A DNA stretch of 64,000 nucleotides from Tabrizicola aquatica (GCF_002900975.1 NZ_PJON01000001.1:1302001-1366000); one strand, 5' to 3'. Shown: positions 1 to 8,165, counted from the stretch's first letter. Made by a program: numbers and translations. Notes: generated by a model not told the origin, from the sequence alone.

Positions 1-834
1 CTGGTCGCGGTCGGCCAGACCGTGGAAAAGGGTGCGGAACTGGCGCGGCTGGACAATGCCCTGGCGCTGGAAGGCGCGGTCCTGACTGCCGAGGCCAATC
101 TTGCGGTCCGCGAGGCCACGCTGATGCAGACCCGCGCGGCCGTGCAGGCCAGTCGGGACGAGGCGCAGGCGACGCTGGACCAGGCCACCGCAACCGCCGC
201 CGAGGCCGCCTCGGGCCAGCAGCGCACGGAAGAGTTGTTCCTGCGCGGCGTTGCCACGCAAGAGACACTGGACGCCGCCCGCACCGCAGCCCAAAGCGCC
301 CGCCTGGCGGTGACGCGCGCCGAGGCGACGCTCGCGCGCTTTGCCGGGGTCGCGCTGGACGAGCAGCCCGACATCGTCGTCGCCACCCGCAACGTCGAGG
401 CCAGTCGCGCCGATCTGGCCCGCGCGCGGCTGGACCTGCAACGCGCAGTCGTCGTCGCCCCGATCAGCGGCGCGATCCTGGACATCAACGCCACCCCCGG
501 CCAGCGCCCGCCCGCCGACGGGATCATGCAGATGGGCGCCACCGGCCGCATGATGGCCGAGGTCGAAATCTGGCAGGACCGCATCGCCCGGGTTGCCGTC
601 GGCCAGCCGGTCGAACTGGTCTCCTCGGCCTTGGGCCGAACGTTGCAGGGGCAGGTCGCGGCCATCGGCCTGACCGTGGGCCGCCAGGGCCTGATCTCGG
701 ACGATGCGGCGGAAAACAAGGATGCCCGCGTCATCCGCGTTCTGGTGGCGCTGGACCCCGACTCCTCGGCCATTGCGGCGCGGTTCACCAATCTTGAGGC
801 GATTGCCCGGATCGACACGCAGGCCGCGCCGTGA
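1..834 (+). CDS. Periplasmic adaptor (HlyD/DevB family) of an ABC exporter, 5' end missing
   Basis: The frame is open from base 1, so the true start lies upstream; the visible 277 residues are the C-terminal part. A long Ala/Glu/Arg-rich helical hairpin is followed by a lipoyl/beta-barrel region with the typical VVAPISGAI turn. This is the membrane fusion protein pattern of DevB/MacA-type exporters, which link an inner-membrane ABC transporter to the outer membrane. The stop overlaps the GTG start of the permease gene (GTGA), so the two are translationally coupled. The substrate cannot be read from sequence; glycolipid, lipoprotein or peptide export would fit the family. Confidence 0.85.
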   Translation: MVAVGQTVEKGAELARLDNALALEGAVLTAEANLAVREATLMQTRAAVQASRDEAQATLDQATATAAEAASGQQRTEELFLRGVATQETLDAARTAAQSARLAVTRAEATLARFAGVALDEQPDIVVATRNVEASRADLARARLDLQRAVVVAPISGAILDINATPGQRPPADGIMQMGATGRMMAEVEIWQDRIARVAVGQPVELVSSALGRTLQGQVAAIGLTVGRQGLISDDAAENKDARVIRVLVALDPDSSAIAARFTNLEAIARIDTQAAP

Positions 835-2003
835 CGCGGCTTTTGCAACGCCTGCTGGGCCGCCTGCCAATCGGCTGGCTGCAACTGACGCACAACCCGA
901 TGCGCTTTGCCGCGGCCCTGGTCGGGGTGGCCTTCGCCAACGTGCTGGTTTTCGTCCAGCTGGGGATCATGAATTCGATGGGGACGGCCGTCCTGCAACC
1001 CTACAGCTTCTTTTCCGCCGATGTGATGATCTCGGCTTCGGATGCCAACGCGCTGACCGATGGCGGCAATGTCGCGCGGCAGTGGCTGTTGCAGGCGATG
1101 GCCGACCCGGATGTGGTCGACGGGATCGGGCTGTTCGTCGGCAACGTGCCCCTGGACCGCGCCAGCACGGACATCGCCCTGACCACCTTCGGCATTGATC
1201 CGACCAAGCCCGATTTCCTGTCGCCCCTTATCGCGGACGACATCGCGCTGCTTCAGGTGCAGGACTCGGCCCTGATCGACCGCCTGGCCCGCGGCCTGCC
1301 GCGCGACGAGGCCGCCGCGATCCGCCCGCAATCGCCCCTGGCCTTCGAGACGCAGGGCCGCACCGTGACGGCCTATTCCACCTTTGCCGGCGGAGGCGGG
1401 TTCGGCGGCGACGGCTACATGATCATGTCGGACCAGACCTTCCTGTCGCTGTTTCCCGCCCGCCGTTCGGCCGCGCCCGACCATATCCTGTTGCGCCTGC
1501 GCCCCTCGGCGGATGTCGACGCCACCGTCCAGCGCCTGCGCAAGCTGATCTCGGACCCCGAATTGCGCATCCGCAGCTATGCCGACGCCGGGCAGGAGGA
1601 ACTGACTTACCAGCAGACCAAGCGCCCGACCGGGATCATCTTCGGCTTCGGCGTGCTGATTGGGGTGCTGGTCGGGCTGGTGATCGTCTACCAGGTGCTG
1701 TCCACCGATGTGGCCGACCACCTGCGCGAATATGCGACCTTCAAGGCGATGGGCTATGACCAGCGTTTCTTCATGGGCATCGTCCTGGAAGAGGCGCTGA
1801 TCCTGGGCATCCTGGGGTTCGTGCCGGGGGTGACGGTCGGCGGCACGATCCTGACGGTGATGGGCAAGGTCACCACCCTGCCGCTGGCGGTGACCTGGTC
1901 GATGGCGGCGACCGTCTTTGTCGGGACCGTGGTCTTTTCGGCCCTGTCCGGCGCGATTGCCACCCGCCGCCTTGCCGCCGCCGATCCGGCCGACCTGTTC
2001 TGA
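831..2003 (+). CDS. ABC exporter permease, DevC/MacB type (FtsX domain)
   Basis: 390 residues with a GTG start overlapping the upstream stop. There is one N-terminal membrane segment (about residues 22-40), a large periplasmic domain (about 45-270) and three C-terminal membrane helices ending in the AxxRLAAADPADLF tail. That is the FtsX/MacB-like permease layout of DevC proteins. It forms the membrane part of the exporter with the adaptor before it and the ATPase after it. DevC-type permeases act as mechanotransmission units rather than classical substrate channels. Confidence 0.85.
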   Translation: MTRLLQRLLGRLPIGWLQLTHNPMRFAAALVGVAFANVLVFVQLGIMNSMGTAVLQPYSFFSADVMISASDANALTDGGNVARQWLLQAMADPDVVDGIGLFVGNVPLDRASTDIALTTFGIDPTKPDFLSPLIADDIALLQVQDSALIDRLARGLPRDEAAAIRPQSPLAFETQGRTVTAYSTFAGGGGFGGDGYMIMSDQTFLSLFPARRSAAPDHILLRLRPSADVDATVQRLRKLISDPELRIRSYADAGQEELTYQQTKRPTGIIFGFGVLIGVLVGLVIVYQVLSTDVADHLREYATFKAMGYDQRFFMGIVLEEALILGILGFVPGVTVGGTILTVMGKVTTLPLAVTWSMAATVFVGTVVFSALSGAIATRRLAAADPADLF

Positions 2004-2012
2004 GGGGGCCTT

Positions 2013-2708
2013 ATGACCGAAGATCCGATCGTCCTGGCGCAACGGCTGAACCACTGGTTCGGCACAGGGTCCGCGCGCAAACAGGCGCTTTACGACATCG
2101 ACCTGCGGCTGGAGCGGGGCAGTTTCACCGTGCTGGTCGGCCCCTCGGGTTCAGGCAAGACCACGCTTCTGACCCTGATCGGCTGCCTGCGCCTGGTGCA
2201 GGAGGGGTCGCTGCACCTTATGGGACACGAGTTGCACGGGGCGGAGGAGGCACAGTTGGTCGCCATGCGCCGCCGCCTGGGCTTCATCTTTCAGGCGCAT
2301 AACCTGCATGAAAGCCTGACTGCCACACAGAATGTGATGATGGGCGCGCAGGTCCACCGCGGCGTGGCCGAGACTGCGGCGGGGGGCGCGGCGCGGCATA
2401 TCCTGGGGCTGGTCGGGCTTGCGGACCGCACCGACTATCTTCCGGCCAACCTCTCGGGCGGGCAGAAGCAGCGTGTCGCCATCGCCCGCGCCCTGGTCGG
2501 CAATCCCGACCTGTTGCTGGCCGACGAGCCGACGGCCGCGCTGGACAAGGACAGCGCCAGCGAGGCCATCGACCTGATGCGCCGGATCGGTGCGGCCCGT
2601 GGCATGACGACCCTGCTGGTGACGCATGATCCGCGCATCCTGGACCGCGCCGACCGCATCCTGACGCTGGAGGACGGGCGTATCGTGGCGGACAGGCGGA
2701 CGGGCTAG
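2013..2708 (+). CDS. ABC exporter ATPase, DevA type
   Basis: 231 residues. Walker A GPSGSGKTT is at residues 43-51, the signature LSGGQKQR at 147-154 and Walker B LLLADEP at 167-173, followed by the D-loop and an H-loop VTHD. The gene starts 9 nt after the permease stop and belongs to the LolD/MacB/DevA branch of exporter ATPases. It completes a DevBCA set. It ends 7 nt from the convergent nrsF gene with no clear terminator between them. Confidence 0.9.
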   Translation: MTEDPIVLAQRLNHWFGTGSARKQALYDIDLRLERGSFTVLVGPSGSGKTTLLTLIGCLRLVQEGSLHLMGHELHGAEEAQLVAMRRRLGFIFQAHNLHESLTATQNVMMGAQVHRGVAETAAGGAARHILGLVGLADRTDYLPANLSGGQKQRVAIARALVGNPDLLLADEPTAALDKDSASEAIDLMRRIGAARGMTTLLVTHDPRILDRADRILTLEDGRIVADRRTG

Positions 2709-2715
2709 GCCCCGC

Positions 2716-3354
2716 CTACCAACGCAGGAAACGGTGGCCCAGAGCGGCCCCGATGCCGGTCACGATCAGGATGCCAAGGCCGTACCAGGTCACGAAGAAC
2801 AGCGGTGAATCCTCGGGGCAGTGCAGGGCATAGCCGGCAGTCATCGCCGACGCGACGGCAAGACCCAGAAGCGCGCCCGTCACCCGCGGCCGGGTGGTCG
2901 CGCCCCGGCGCAGCAGGATCACCCCCGCCGCCAGCGGCAGCGCCGACAGGACCGAGATCGACACCAGGCAGGCCATGGCCGTCTGACCGACAAGTTCGAC
3001 CAGCAGCGGGCCCTCGGCGACGGTCAGGCGTTGCAGGACCATGGCAAGCGCCAGCCCGGCCGGGATCGCCAGCGGCCAGAGCGCGCCCTGCCCCTCGGGG
3101 CGCGACATCCGCAGCGCCAGCCAGCCCGCCAGGACCGACAAGGCCAGCGGCAGAAGCGTCTTGGCCTGGGCCGGAAGCGCCGCCCAAGCGCCGACAAGAT
3201 CGGCGCGCAGGCCAAAGACCTGCAGGAACAGCACCAGCACAAATCCCACCAGCACCACCGTTGCGCTCAGCGCCACGGCGGGGCGGAACGCAACCGGCGC
3301 GGGCGCTGCGGCCAACTGCCGGATCAAGGCTTCGGTCGAGCTTCTGTCGCTCAT
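2716..3354 (-). CDS. nrsF: NrsF-type (DUF1109) membrane anti-sigma factor
   Basis: 212 residues with about six hydrophobic helices, matching the DUF1109/NrsF family that holds a cognate ECF sigma factor at the inner membrane. Two cysteines, C129 and C179, lie 50 residues apart in membrane-proximal positions. From memory, Caulobacter NrsF has a similarly spaced conserved pair needed for metal-stress sensing, so these are the likely sensor thiols. Its ATG overlaps the sigma-factor stop (ATGA), the usual coupling of sigma and anti-sigma. It is the last gene of the bufferin operon. Confidence 0.85.
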   Translation of the reverse strand: MSDRSSTEALIRQLAAAPAPVAFRPAVALSATVVLVGFVLVLFLQVFGLRADLVGAWAALPAQAKTLLPLALSVLAGWLALRMSRPEGQGALWPLAIPAGLALAMVLQRLTVAEGPLLVELVGQTAMACLVSISVLSALPLAAGVILLRRGATTRPRVTGALLGLAVASAMTAGYALHCPEDSPLFFVTWYGLGILIVTGIGAALGHRFLRW

Positions 3355-3905
3355 TTCATCATCCTTTCCGCGACCCCCGACAGCCGACGCATGGCGCGGT
3401 GCAACGCCACCCGCGCCGCACCCGCCGTCAGACCGACCGCCGCGCCCGCCTCTTCGGCGGTCTTGCCATCCAGCGCCACCGCCCGGACCAGGATGGCCGA
3501 ACGGCTGTCGATCAGGCCCAGCATCACCTCGGCATCCCGGTCCGACAGGGGCGGAGTGACATGCTCTTCGGGCAGCACATCGGCGAAATCCTCGATCGGC
3601 AGGCTGACTGCCCGGCCCCGCCGGCGAAAGGCATCCACCACCTTGTAGCGGGCCAGCGCATAGAGCCAGGGCCTGACCGGAGACTCCCGCCGCCAGGTCT
3701 GGCGCTTCAGGTGGATCGCCAGCAGCACCTCTTGCAGGACGTCCTCGTGCTGGTCGGGGGGCAGCCCGTCGCCCCGGCGCCGGATCACCGCGCGCAGGGT
3801 GGGCGTCACCAGATGCAGGAACCGTGCAAAGGCTGCACCATCCCCGTCATTGGCGCGGGCGAGCAGCGTTTCCCAGACTTCATCCTGTTGCAGCCTAGCC
3901 TCCAT
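3351..3905 (-). CDS. sigF: ECF RNA polymerase sigma factor, SigF-like
   Basis: 184 residues. Region 2 (about residues 14-90, including the QEVLLAIHLK and WLYALARYKVVDAFRRR stretches) and region 4 (about 125-180, helix-turn-helix) are both present and no other domain is seen. Pairing with NrsF and placement at the end of a DUF2282/DUF692/DUF2063/DoxX operon mirror Caulobacter SigF, which responds to heavy metals. The ATG at 3905 gives the normal family length. An in-frame ATG at 3983 overlaps the thioredoxin stop (ATGA) and would add 26 residues, so the start is not settled. Confidence 0.85.
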   Translation of the reverse strand: MEARLQQDEVWETLLARANDGDGAAFARFLHLVTPTLRAVIRRRGDGLPPDQHEDVLQEVLLAIHLKRQTWRRESPVRPWLYALARYKVVDAFRRRGRAVSLPIEDFADVLPEEHVTPPLSDRDAEVMLGLIDSRSAILVRAVALDGKTAEEAGAAVGLTAGAARVALHRAMRRLSGVAERMMK

Positions 3906-3979
3906 CCCCGACCAGGCGAACCTAGCCGAACCGAAGCCTGCCGCACAGTCACGCCTCGGTGAAAAGGCGAAGGCTGTGG

Positions 3980-4387
3980 TCATCCTGCCGCCGCCAGCGC
4001 CGCATCGAACAGCGCCTTGATCTCGTCCCGGCCGGTTCCGGCGACGATGCGGCCGATCTCTTGCTGGCCCTTCAGCGCCACCAGGGTCGAGCGGCGCGGA
4101 ATCTTCAGCCCGCGCGAGAGGGGACCGTCGCCATGCTGGTCCCAGTCCACCACGATCAGGCGGATCTTCTGGCCATAGACCGGGCTTTCCGCCATCAGAC
4201 TGGCGATGACCCGTTCCTGCGCCGCGCAAGTGCTGCACCAGCTGGCCCAGAAGTCCAGGATGACAACCTCGCCCGCCTCCATCGCCGCCTCGGCCAGGCC
4301 GGGGGTATAGAAGACGCGGTCGTCGGCATGCAGCGGGCCGGCCAGAAGCAGGGCCGAAGCGGACAGAAGCAGGGTGCGGCGGTTCAT
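3980..4387 (-). CDS. Periplasmic thioredoxin-fold protein of the bufferin operon
   Basis: 135 residues. The N-terminus MNRRTLLLSA with a hydrophobic core and an Ala-rich end is a signal peptide, possibly Tat-type because of the double arginine. The thioredoxin motif W-C-S-T-C sits at residues 50-54 (C51, C54). A GGAG ribosome site lies 7-8 nt before the ATG. It follows ccdA by 14 nt, so the natural reading is that CcdA passes electrons to this protein in the periplasm. Likely clients are the cysteines of the bufferin or the NrsF sensor thiols; that is inference. Confidence 0.85.
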   Translation of the reverse strand: MNRRTLLLSASALLLAGPLHADDRVFYTPGLAEAAMEAGEVVILDFWASWCSTCAAQERVIASLMAESPVYGQKIRLIVVDWDQHGDGPLSRGLKIPRRSTLVALKGQQEIGRIVAGTGRDEIKALFDAALAAAG

Positions 4388-4401
4388 GGGATACTCCGGT
4401 T

Positions 4402-5112
4402 TCAGATGCTGACAGACAGATCGACCAGCCAGGCCGGCAGGATGCGCAGCGCGGTGGCCTCAAGAAAATGGTTCACGCCCAGAAAGAGCGCCGCCCCAAC
4501 GGCGATGAAGACCCAGCCCATGACCGGCCGCGCCCGGGCCGAAAGCGCCACCAGCCGCCCCATGTTCCGGCGCAGCACCCCGCGCAGGCCATAGGCGAAG
4601 GCCAGGATCAGCGTCGCAACCCCCGTTGCAAAGGCGGCCATGACCAGTGCGGCGTGGCCCAGCCCCTCGCCCGTGCTGGCAAGGGCAATCGCGGCGCCCA
4701 GGGTCGGGCCGATGCAGGGGCTCCAGACCGCGCCAAGCAGCGCGCCGCCCATGAATTCGGTGCCGATCCCGCGCGGCGCCGCTGCGATCCGCGCATCCGC
4801 CGCCGCCGCAACCCCGGCCGAGGCCGCGGCAAAGCGGCGCCCCACGGCCGGCACGACCAGAACCGCGCCGAAGCCGATCATCGCCAGCGCCGCCAGGCGG
4901 GTCACATCCTCGGGGTAAAGGCCCAGGGCCGGACCCAGGGCCGCGATCCCCGTGCCCAGCGTCACGAAGGACAGTCCCATTCCCGCCGCCAGCGCCAGCG
5001 GCGCACGCGGGTCGGTCTGCAGACTGCTGGCCAGCACGATCGGCAGGACCGGCAGCACACAGGGGTTGATCAGCGTCAGAAGCCCCGCAAGATATGCGAA
5101 AACCAGGTCCAT
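4402..5112 (-). CDS. ccdA: CcdA-like thiol electron transporter
   Basis: 236 residues with six predicted membrane helices. The two redox cysteines are in the expected PCVLP (C18) and SPCIGP (C133) contexts of CcdA/DsbD-beta proteins, which move reducing power from cytoplasmic thioredoxin across the membrane. The ATG overlaps the doxX stop by one base (TGATG). It belongs to the bufferin operon and probably serves the thioredoxin encoded next. A general cytochrome c role is possible, but no heme-lyase or apocytochrome gene is near. Confidence 0.85.
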   Translation of the reverse strand: MDLVFAYLAGLLTLINPCVLPVLPIVLASSLQTDPRAPLALAAGMGLSFVTLGTGIAALGPALGLYPEDVTRLAALAMIGFGAVLVVPAVGRRFAAASAGVAAAADARIAAAPRGIGTEFMGGALLGAVWSPCIGPTLGAAIALASTGEGLGHAALVMAAFATGVATLILAFAYGLRGVLRRNMGRLVALSARARPVMGWVFIAVGAALFLGVNHFLEATALRILPAWLVDLSVSI

Positions 5113-5549
5113 CAGACGCGCGGCCCGCCATCCCATCCCAAGAGATGGTCCAGCGACCAGCGCCCCGGCCCCCAGATCACCAGCGCCAGCAGCGGCGCGG
5201 CCCAAAGGCCATGCGTCATCCAGGCATCCGGGTAGACAAAGATCTGGATCACCGCTGTCATCGCCAACAGGCCCAGCGCCGAAAACCGCGTGAAAAGGCC
5301 CAGGATCAGCAGGACCGGCAACAGATGCTCGGCCACCGTCGCCAGCACCGCCGCCAACTCGTGCGGGATCACGGGCAGGGCATATTCATGCTCGAACAGG
5401 AACCAGGTCGAATCCTTGATCGAGAACCCCTCCACCTTGGTGCGCCCCGACTGCCAGAACACCAGCGCCGGAAAGACCCGCAGCAGCAGGCCCACAGGTG
5501 CCTCTGGCAGCCTGGCGCAGGCCTGGTTCAGCTTGGCGATTGCGGTCAT
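5112..5549 (-). CDS. DoxX-family membrane protein (bufD/gigD position)
   Basis: 145 residues with four hydrophobic segments and the DoxX features RVFPALVFW near the N-terminus and a conserved [11 protein letters not shown] helix. A GGGAG ribosome site precedes the ATG. The gene lies 3 nt after the DUF2063 gene, the same order as in Caulobacter gigABCD-type and other bufferin operons. DoxX proteins are quinone- or thiol-linked membrane proteins; the role in bufferin systems is not established. Confidence 0.85.
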   Translation of the reverse strand: MTAIAKLNQACARLPEAPVGLLLRVFPALVFWQSGRTKVEGFSIKDSTWFLFEHEYALPVIPHELAAVLATVAEHLLPVLLILGLFTRFSALGLLAMTAVIQIFVYPDAWMTHGLWAAPLLALVIWGPGRWSLDHLLGWDGGPRV

Positions 5550-5552
5550 GTC

Positions 5553-6302
5553 TTACTCCCTTGCGTCGGTGATCGCGCCTGCCTGCATCAACCAGACAAG
5601 CAACGGTTGCGGGTCATGCCCCGCTTCGGCCTCCTGCCCGGCCAAGGCCGCAGCGGCGAGGGGGTCCCCGGCCATCAGCGCCGTGACCAGAGCGGCATCG
5701 CCCGCTTCAAGCGCCCGCACCTGCACCTGGAACGCCGCATCGCGCAGGATCAGCGCGGTCTGCGGTCCCTTGGCCAGGGGCAGCCCCTCGCCCTCGGGCT
5801 GGTTGCGCGCCCAGATCGATACGGCCGGATGCGCCAGCCGCAGCAGCAGGAGGGACGGGTGCAGCGCAAGCCGAACCTTCTCGGGATCGGCCGAGATCAG
5901 GGCCAAGGGATCGACGGGCGGCGCATCGGCGGCATGGAAGGCGCGGCCACGGGCATATTCGATCCGCGCCACATCCCCAAGATAGGGATAGCCGGACAAG
6001 GGGGGGAAGCCGTCCAGAAAGGCCCCGAACCCATCGCCCCATTCGGCAAGGATGGGCGATCTGGGGCGTTCGGCCTCGGCGTAAAGCCGGGCCAGCGGGG
6101 CGAAGAACTCCGCGCCCACCAGGCGCCGGATCACCGGAAAACGCGCGGCAAGCGCCTCGGTCAGGCTGACTGCCACGTTGTTGCGATAGACGGCAAAGCG
6201 GCGCTCGACCTCGGTCGCATCGCGGGCGGTCAGGCCGGCAGGCAAGGCCCCCCCGCGCAAGGCCGCATCGAACTGCGCGACGAATTCAGGATGCGCGGGC
6301 AA
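5553..6302 (-). CDS. bufC: DUF2063 partner protein of the MNIO enzyme (BufC/HvfC type)
   Basis: 249 residues. The N-terminal half carries the DUF2063 pattern ([12 protein letters not shown], then [10 protein letters not shown]); the C-terminal half is the winged-helix-like domain seen in BufC/HvfC proteins. In known systems the partner binds the precursor and presents it to the DUF692 enzyme. The start is a TTG at 6302 that overlaps the bufB 3' end by 17 nt, with a G-rich ribosome site inside bufB. No nearby in-frame ATG would keep the conserved N-terminus. Confidence 0.85.
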   Translation of the reverse strand: MPAHPEFVAQFDAALRGGALPAGLTARDATEVERRFAVYRNNVAVSLTEALAARFPVIRRLVGAEFFAPLARLYAEAERPRSPILAEWGDGFGAFLDGFPPLSGYPYLGDVARIEYARGRAFHAADAPPVDPLALISADPEKVRLALHPSLLLLRLAHPAVSIWARNQPEGEGLPLAKGPQTALILRDAAFQVQVRALEAGDAALVTALMAGDPLAAAALAGQEAEAGHDPQPLLVWLMQAGAITDARE

Positions 6303-7131
6303 GGCCGGTCCCCCCCGCCGCCAGCACCGCCGCCGCCCGCGCCGCCTCGGCCGCCAGCACCGGCCAGTCGGGCAGGTCGTTGTCCCATTCCACCAGCGTG
6401 GGCAGCGGGCCGGCGGCCGCGATCACCTCGGCATAAAGCGCCCAGACCGGGTCGGCCACCGCCGCACCATGGCTGTCGATCAGCAGCGGACCCGAGGGCA
6501 AATCCTCGGCATCATGGCCGCCCAGATGGATCTCGCCCACTGCATGCAGCGGGAAGGCCGCCAGGAACGCACGCGGGTCGGTGCCGTGGTTGGTGCAGGA
6601 CACAAAGACGTTGTTCACATCCAGCAACAGCCCACAGCCGGTGCGGCGCGCGATCTCGGCCAGAAACTCGGTCTCGGAGATGGTCGACTGCGCAAAGCGC
6701 AGATAGGTGGCGGGGTTTTCCAGCAGCATCCGCCGGCCCAGCGCCTCTTGCACCTGATCCACATGATCGCAGACCAGTTGCAGCGTCTCGGCGGTATAGG
6801 GCAAGGGCAGCAGGTCGTTCAGATACTCCGCGCCATGGCTGGACCAGGCCAGATGTTCGGAAAAGCTTGCCGGTTCATAGCGCGCGCACAGATGGCGCAG
6901 GCGCTGCAGGTGCTCGGCGTCCAGCCCCCGCGCGCCCCCGATCGACAACCCGACCCCGTGGATCGAGATCGGGTAATCCGCCCGGATGGACGTCAGTTGC
7001 ACATGCGGCAGGCCGCCGGCCCCCATGTAGTTCTCGGCATGGACCTCGAAGAACCCCACCCCGGCAGCATCGGCGCGGATCGCGGGGAAATGTTCGGGCT
7101 TGAAACCCACTCCGGGCAGGGCTGGCAGCAT
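6286..7131 (-). CDS. bufB: DUF692 multinuclear non-heme iron-dependent oxidase (BufB/HvfB/MbnB type)
   Basis: 281 residues, a TIM-barrel enzyme of the MNIO family. Typical metal-site motifs are visible in order: [42 protein letters not shown] and SHGAAV. Family members convert cysteines of a precursor peptide, for example to thiooxazoles in bufferins. The ATG at 7131 was chosen because the conserved N-terminus [10 protein letters not shown] begins there and an AAGGA lies about 10 nt upstream. It is separated from the precursor gene by 55 nt holding a strong hairpin, and overlaps bufC. Confidence 0.92.
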   Translation of the reverse strand: MLPALPGVGFKPEHFPAIRADAAGVGFFEVHAENYMGAGGLPHVQLTSIRADYPISIHGVGLSIGGARGLDAEHLQRLRHLCARYEPASFSEHLAWSSHGAEYLNDLLPLPYTAETLQLVCDHVDQVQEALGRRMLLENPATYLRFAQSTISETEFLAEIARRTGCGLLLDVNNVFVSCTNHGTDPRAFLAAFPLHAVGEIHLGGHDAEDLPSGPLLIDSHGAAVADPVWALYAEVIAAAGPLPTLVEWDNDLPDWPVLAAEAARAAAVLAAGGTGLARAS

Positions 7132-7153
7132 GATGCATCCGTCCTTGGGAAAG

Positions 7154-7178
7154 CGGCGCGCGGATGACCCGCGCGCCG
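7154..7178 (-). promoter_or_regulatory. Strong intercistronic hairpin between bufA and bufB
   Basis: A perfect 10-bp, all-GC inverted repeat (arms 7154-7163 and 7169-7178) encloses a 5-nt loop. It lies 8 nt after the bufA stop and before the bufB start, with no long T run. Such a structure would stabilise the short upstream message or partly attenuate read-through, giving more precursor than enzyme. That role is inferred. Confidence 0.6.
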
Positions 7179-7186
7179 GCAGGGGG

Positions 7187-7495
7187 TCAGGCCTTGGGAA
7201 CGTCGCGCTCCAGCGCCTCAAGCGCGCCGGCACGGGCGGTGCCATCTTCGGCTGCCGGCAGTTCCATGGTCACGCAGGTCCCGGCCGGAACCATCTTCCA
7301 GGCATTGCCCTGATAGTCGACCTTCGAGGTGCCGGCGCAGGTCGTGCCCGGACCGGCGGCGCAGTCGTTCTGCCCGGCCAGCGCCACGCCAAAGCACTTT
7401 TCCATTTCCTGGGCAGCCACCGGCGTCACCGCCATCGCGCCAAGCGCGCAAGCCAGGGAAGCACCGAACACCAGACGGGACGTCATCGCAGTCAT
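7187..7495 (-). CDS. bufA: Bufferin-like RiPP precursor (DUF2282)
   Basis: 102 residues. A Sec-type signal peptide ends near residue 28 (TPVAAQ). The core begins [16 protein letters not shown] and contains four cysteines, C34, C45, C53 and C74, in the DUF2282 pattern K-C-x-G-V-x(2)-A-G-x-N-D-C-A, then C-A-G-T-S-K-V and P-A-G-T-C. Known bufferins are long precursors with signal peptides whose cysteines are modified and that bind copper. The ATG at 7495 has AGGAG 6 nt upstream; an ATG at 7486 has none. It heads the operon and is the likely substrate of the DUF692 enzyme. Confidence 0.9.
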   Translation of the reverse strand: MTAMTSRLVFGASLACALGAMAVTPVAAQEMEKCFGVALAGQNDCAAGPGTTCAGTSKVDYQGNAWKMVPAGTCVTMELPAAEDGTARAGALEALERDVPKA

Positions 7496-7543
7496 GTCAA
7501 ACTCCTGTTGAACCAGAAAGGCCATCTGCCCTTCACCAAGCAG

Positions 7544-7569
7544 TTCGCACCAGGACATGCGGCCATTAC
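7544..7569 (-). promoter_or_regulatory. Candidate SigF-type ECF promoter of the bufferin operon
   Basis: Reading on the minus strand, GTAATG (7569-7564) is followed by exactly 16 nt and then CGAA (7547-7544), about 49 nt before the bufA ATG. From memory the Caulobacter SigF promoter is GTAACC-N16-CGAA, so this is a 4/6 plus 4/4 match with identical spacing. It would let the sigma factor at the operon end switch on its own operon. Confidence 0.5.
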
Positions 7570-7715
7570 AGGCATCGCGCGTTCGTGAAACCTTGAAGGA
7601 AACGGCAGGCCCGGCGGCCCGCGGCAAGGATCGTGGCCCGACGCAAGCACGCGGCATGACAAGGACGGCCGGACCCAGGTTCCCTGCCGCTTGAACAATC
7701 AATGTAGGGGAAGGA

Positions 7716-7792
7716 TGGTACCGCCTCCCCGGCTCGAACGGGGGACCCCCAGATCCACAATCTGGTGCTCTAACCAACTGAGCTAAGGCGGC
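7716..7792 (-). tRNA. tRNA-His (anticodon GTG), CCA encoded
   Basis: The minus strand folds into a full cloverleaf: acceptor GCCGCCT/AGGCGGT, D arm GCTC..GAGC, anticodon stem CCAGA/TCTGG with loop TTGTGGA, and T arm CCCCG-TTCGAGC-CGGGG. The anticodon is GTG. The encoded 3' end is ACCA. The base before G1 is T, the discriminator is A73 and the first pair is G1:U72. This is the unusual alphaproteobacterial tRNA-His form that lacks G-1. Confidence 0.95.
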
Positions 7793-7925
7793 ACTCGGGC
7801 GCGATTTAGCCCCCCTCCCCCCGGATTGCAAGCGGCTTTGCGGGGGTTCGTCGGGCTGGCCTTGCGAATTTTCCTTGCACGCCGCCCGGCCGCCCGCTAC
7901 CCCCCGCAAAAGTCAGGAGGCTGCC

Positions 7926-8144
7926 ATGGGCATCAACTCACCAAGCGAAATCGCGGCGAACCTGCAGATCGGCCCGACCGACGCCGGCATGGTGCGGATC
8001 TATGTCGAGGCCGAGGGCGGGATCGACCTGCCGCTGGACTTCGACCCCGAAGAGGCCGAGGAAATCGCCGAGGAACTGCTTGCCGCCGCCGAGGCCGCGC
8101 GGGCGATGGGTGTGCAACCGGCCGGAAAACCGAAGAAGCGCTGA
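7926..8144 (+). CDS. DUF6324-like small acidic conserved protein
   Basis: 72 residues beginning MGINSPSEIAANLQIGPTDA, acidic in the middle (DFDPEEAEEIAEELL) with a basic end. AGGAGG lies 5 nt before the ATG, an excellent ribosome site. I recall this as a short conserved protein of Rhodobacteraceae (DUF6324); no function is known. It has no signal peptide or membrane segment, so it should be cytoplasmic. It converges on mmcB with a 21-nt gap. Confidence 0.75.
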   Translation: MGINSPSEIAANLQIGPTDAGMVRIYVEAEGGIDLPLDFDPEEAEEIAEELLAAAEAARAMGVQPAGKPKKR

Positions 8145-8165
8145 CCCGCCGCAGAAGCGGACGGT

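Noticed and set aside
3906-3983. N-terminal extension of the ECF sigma factor to the ATG at 3983
   Set aside because: The ATGA overlap with the thioredoxin gene is attractive, but the extra 26 residues are not part of the sigma fold and contain rare AGG codons. The shorter start gives the usual length; kept as an alternative only.
5094-7103. Very long open frame on the plus strand opposite the bufferin operon, about 670 codons
   Set aside because: Low-complexity Arg/Pro/Gln-rich translation with no domain. It is the antisense shadow of well-recognised minus-strand genes in GC-rich DNA.
7566-7909. Upstream minus-strand extension of bufA through the tRNA
   Set aside because: The frame runs through the tRNA-His gene and gives no signal peptide; the ATG at 7495 has a good ribosome site.
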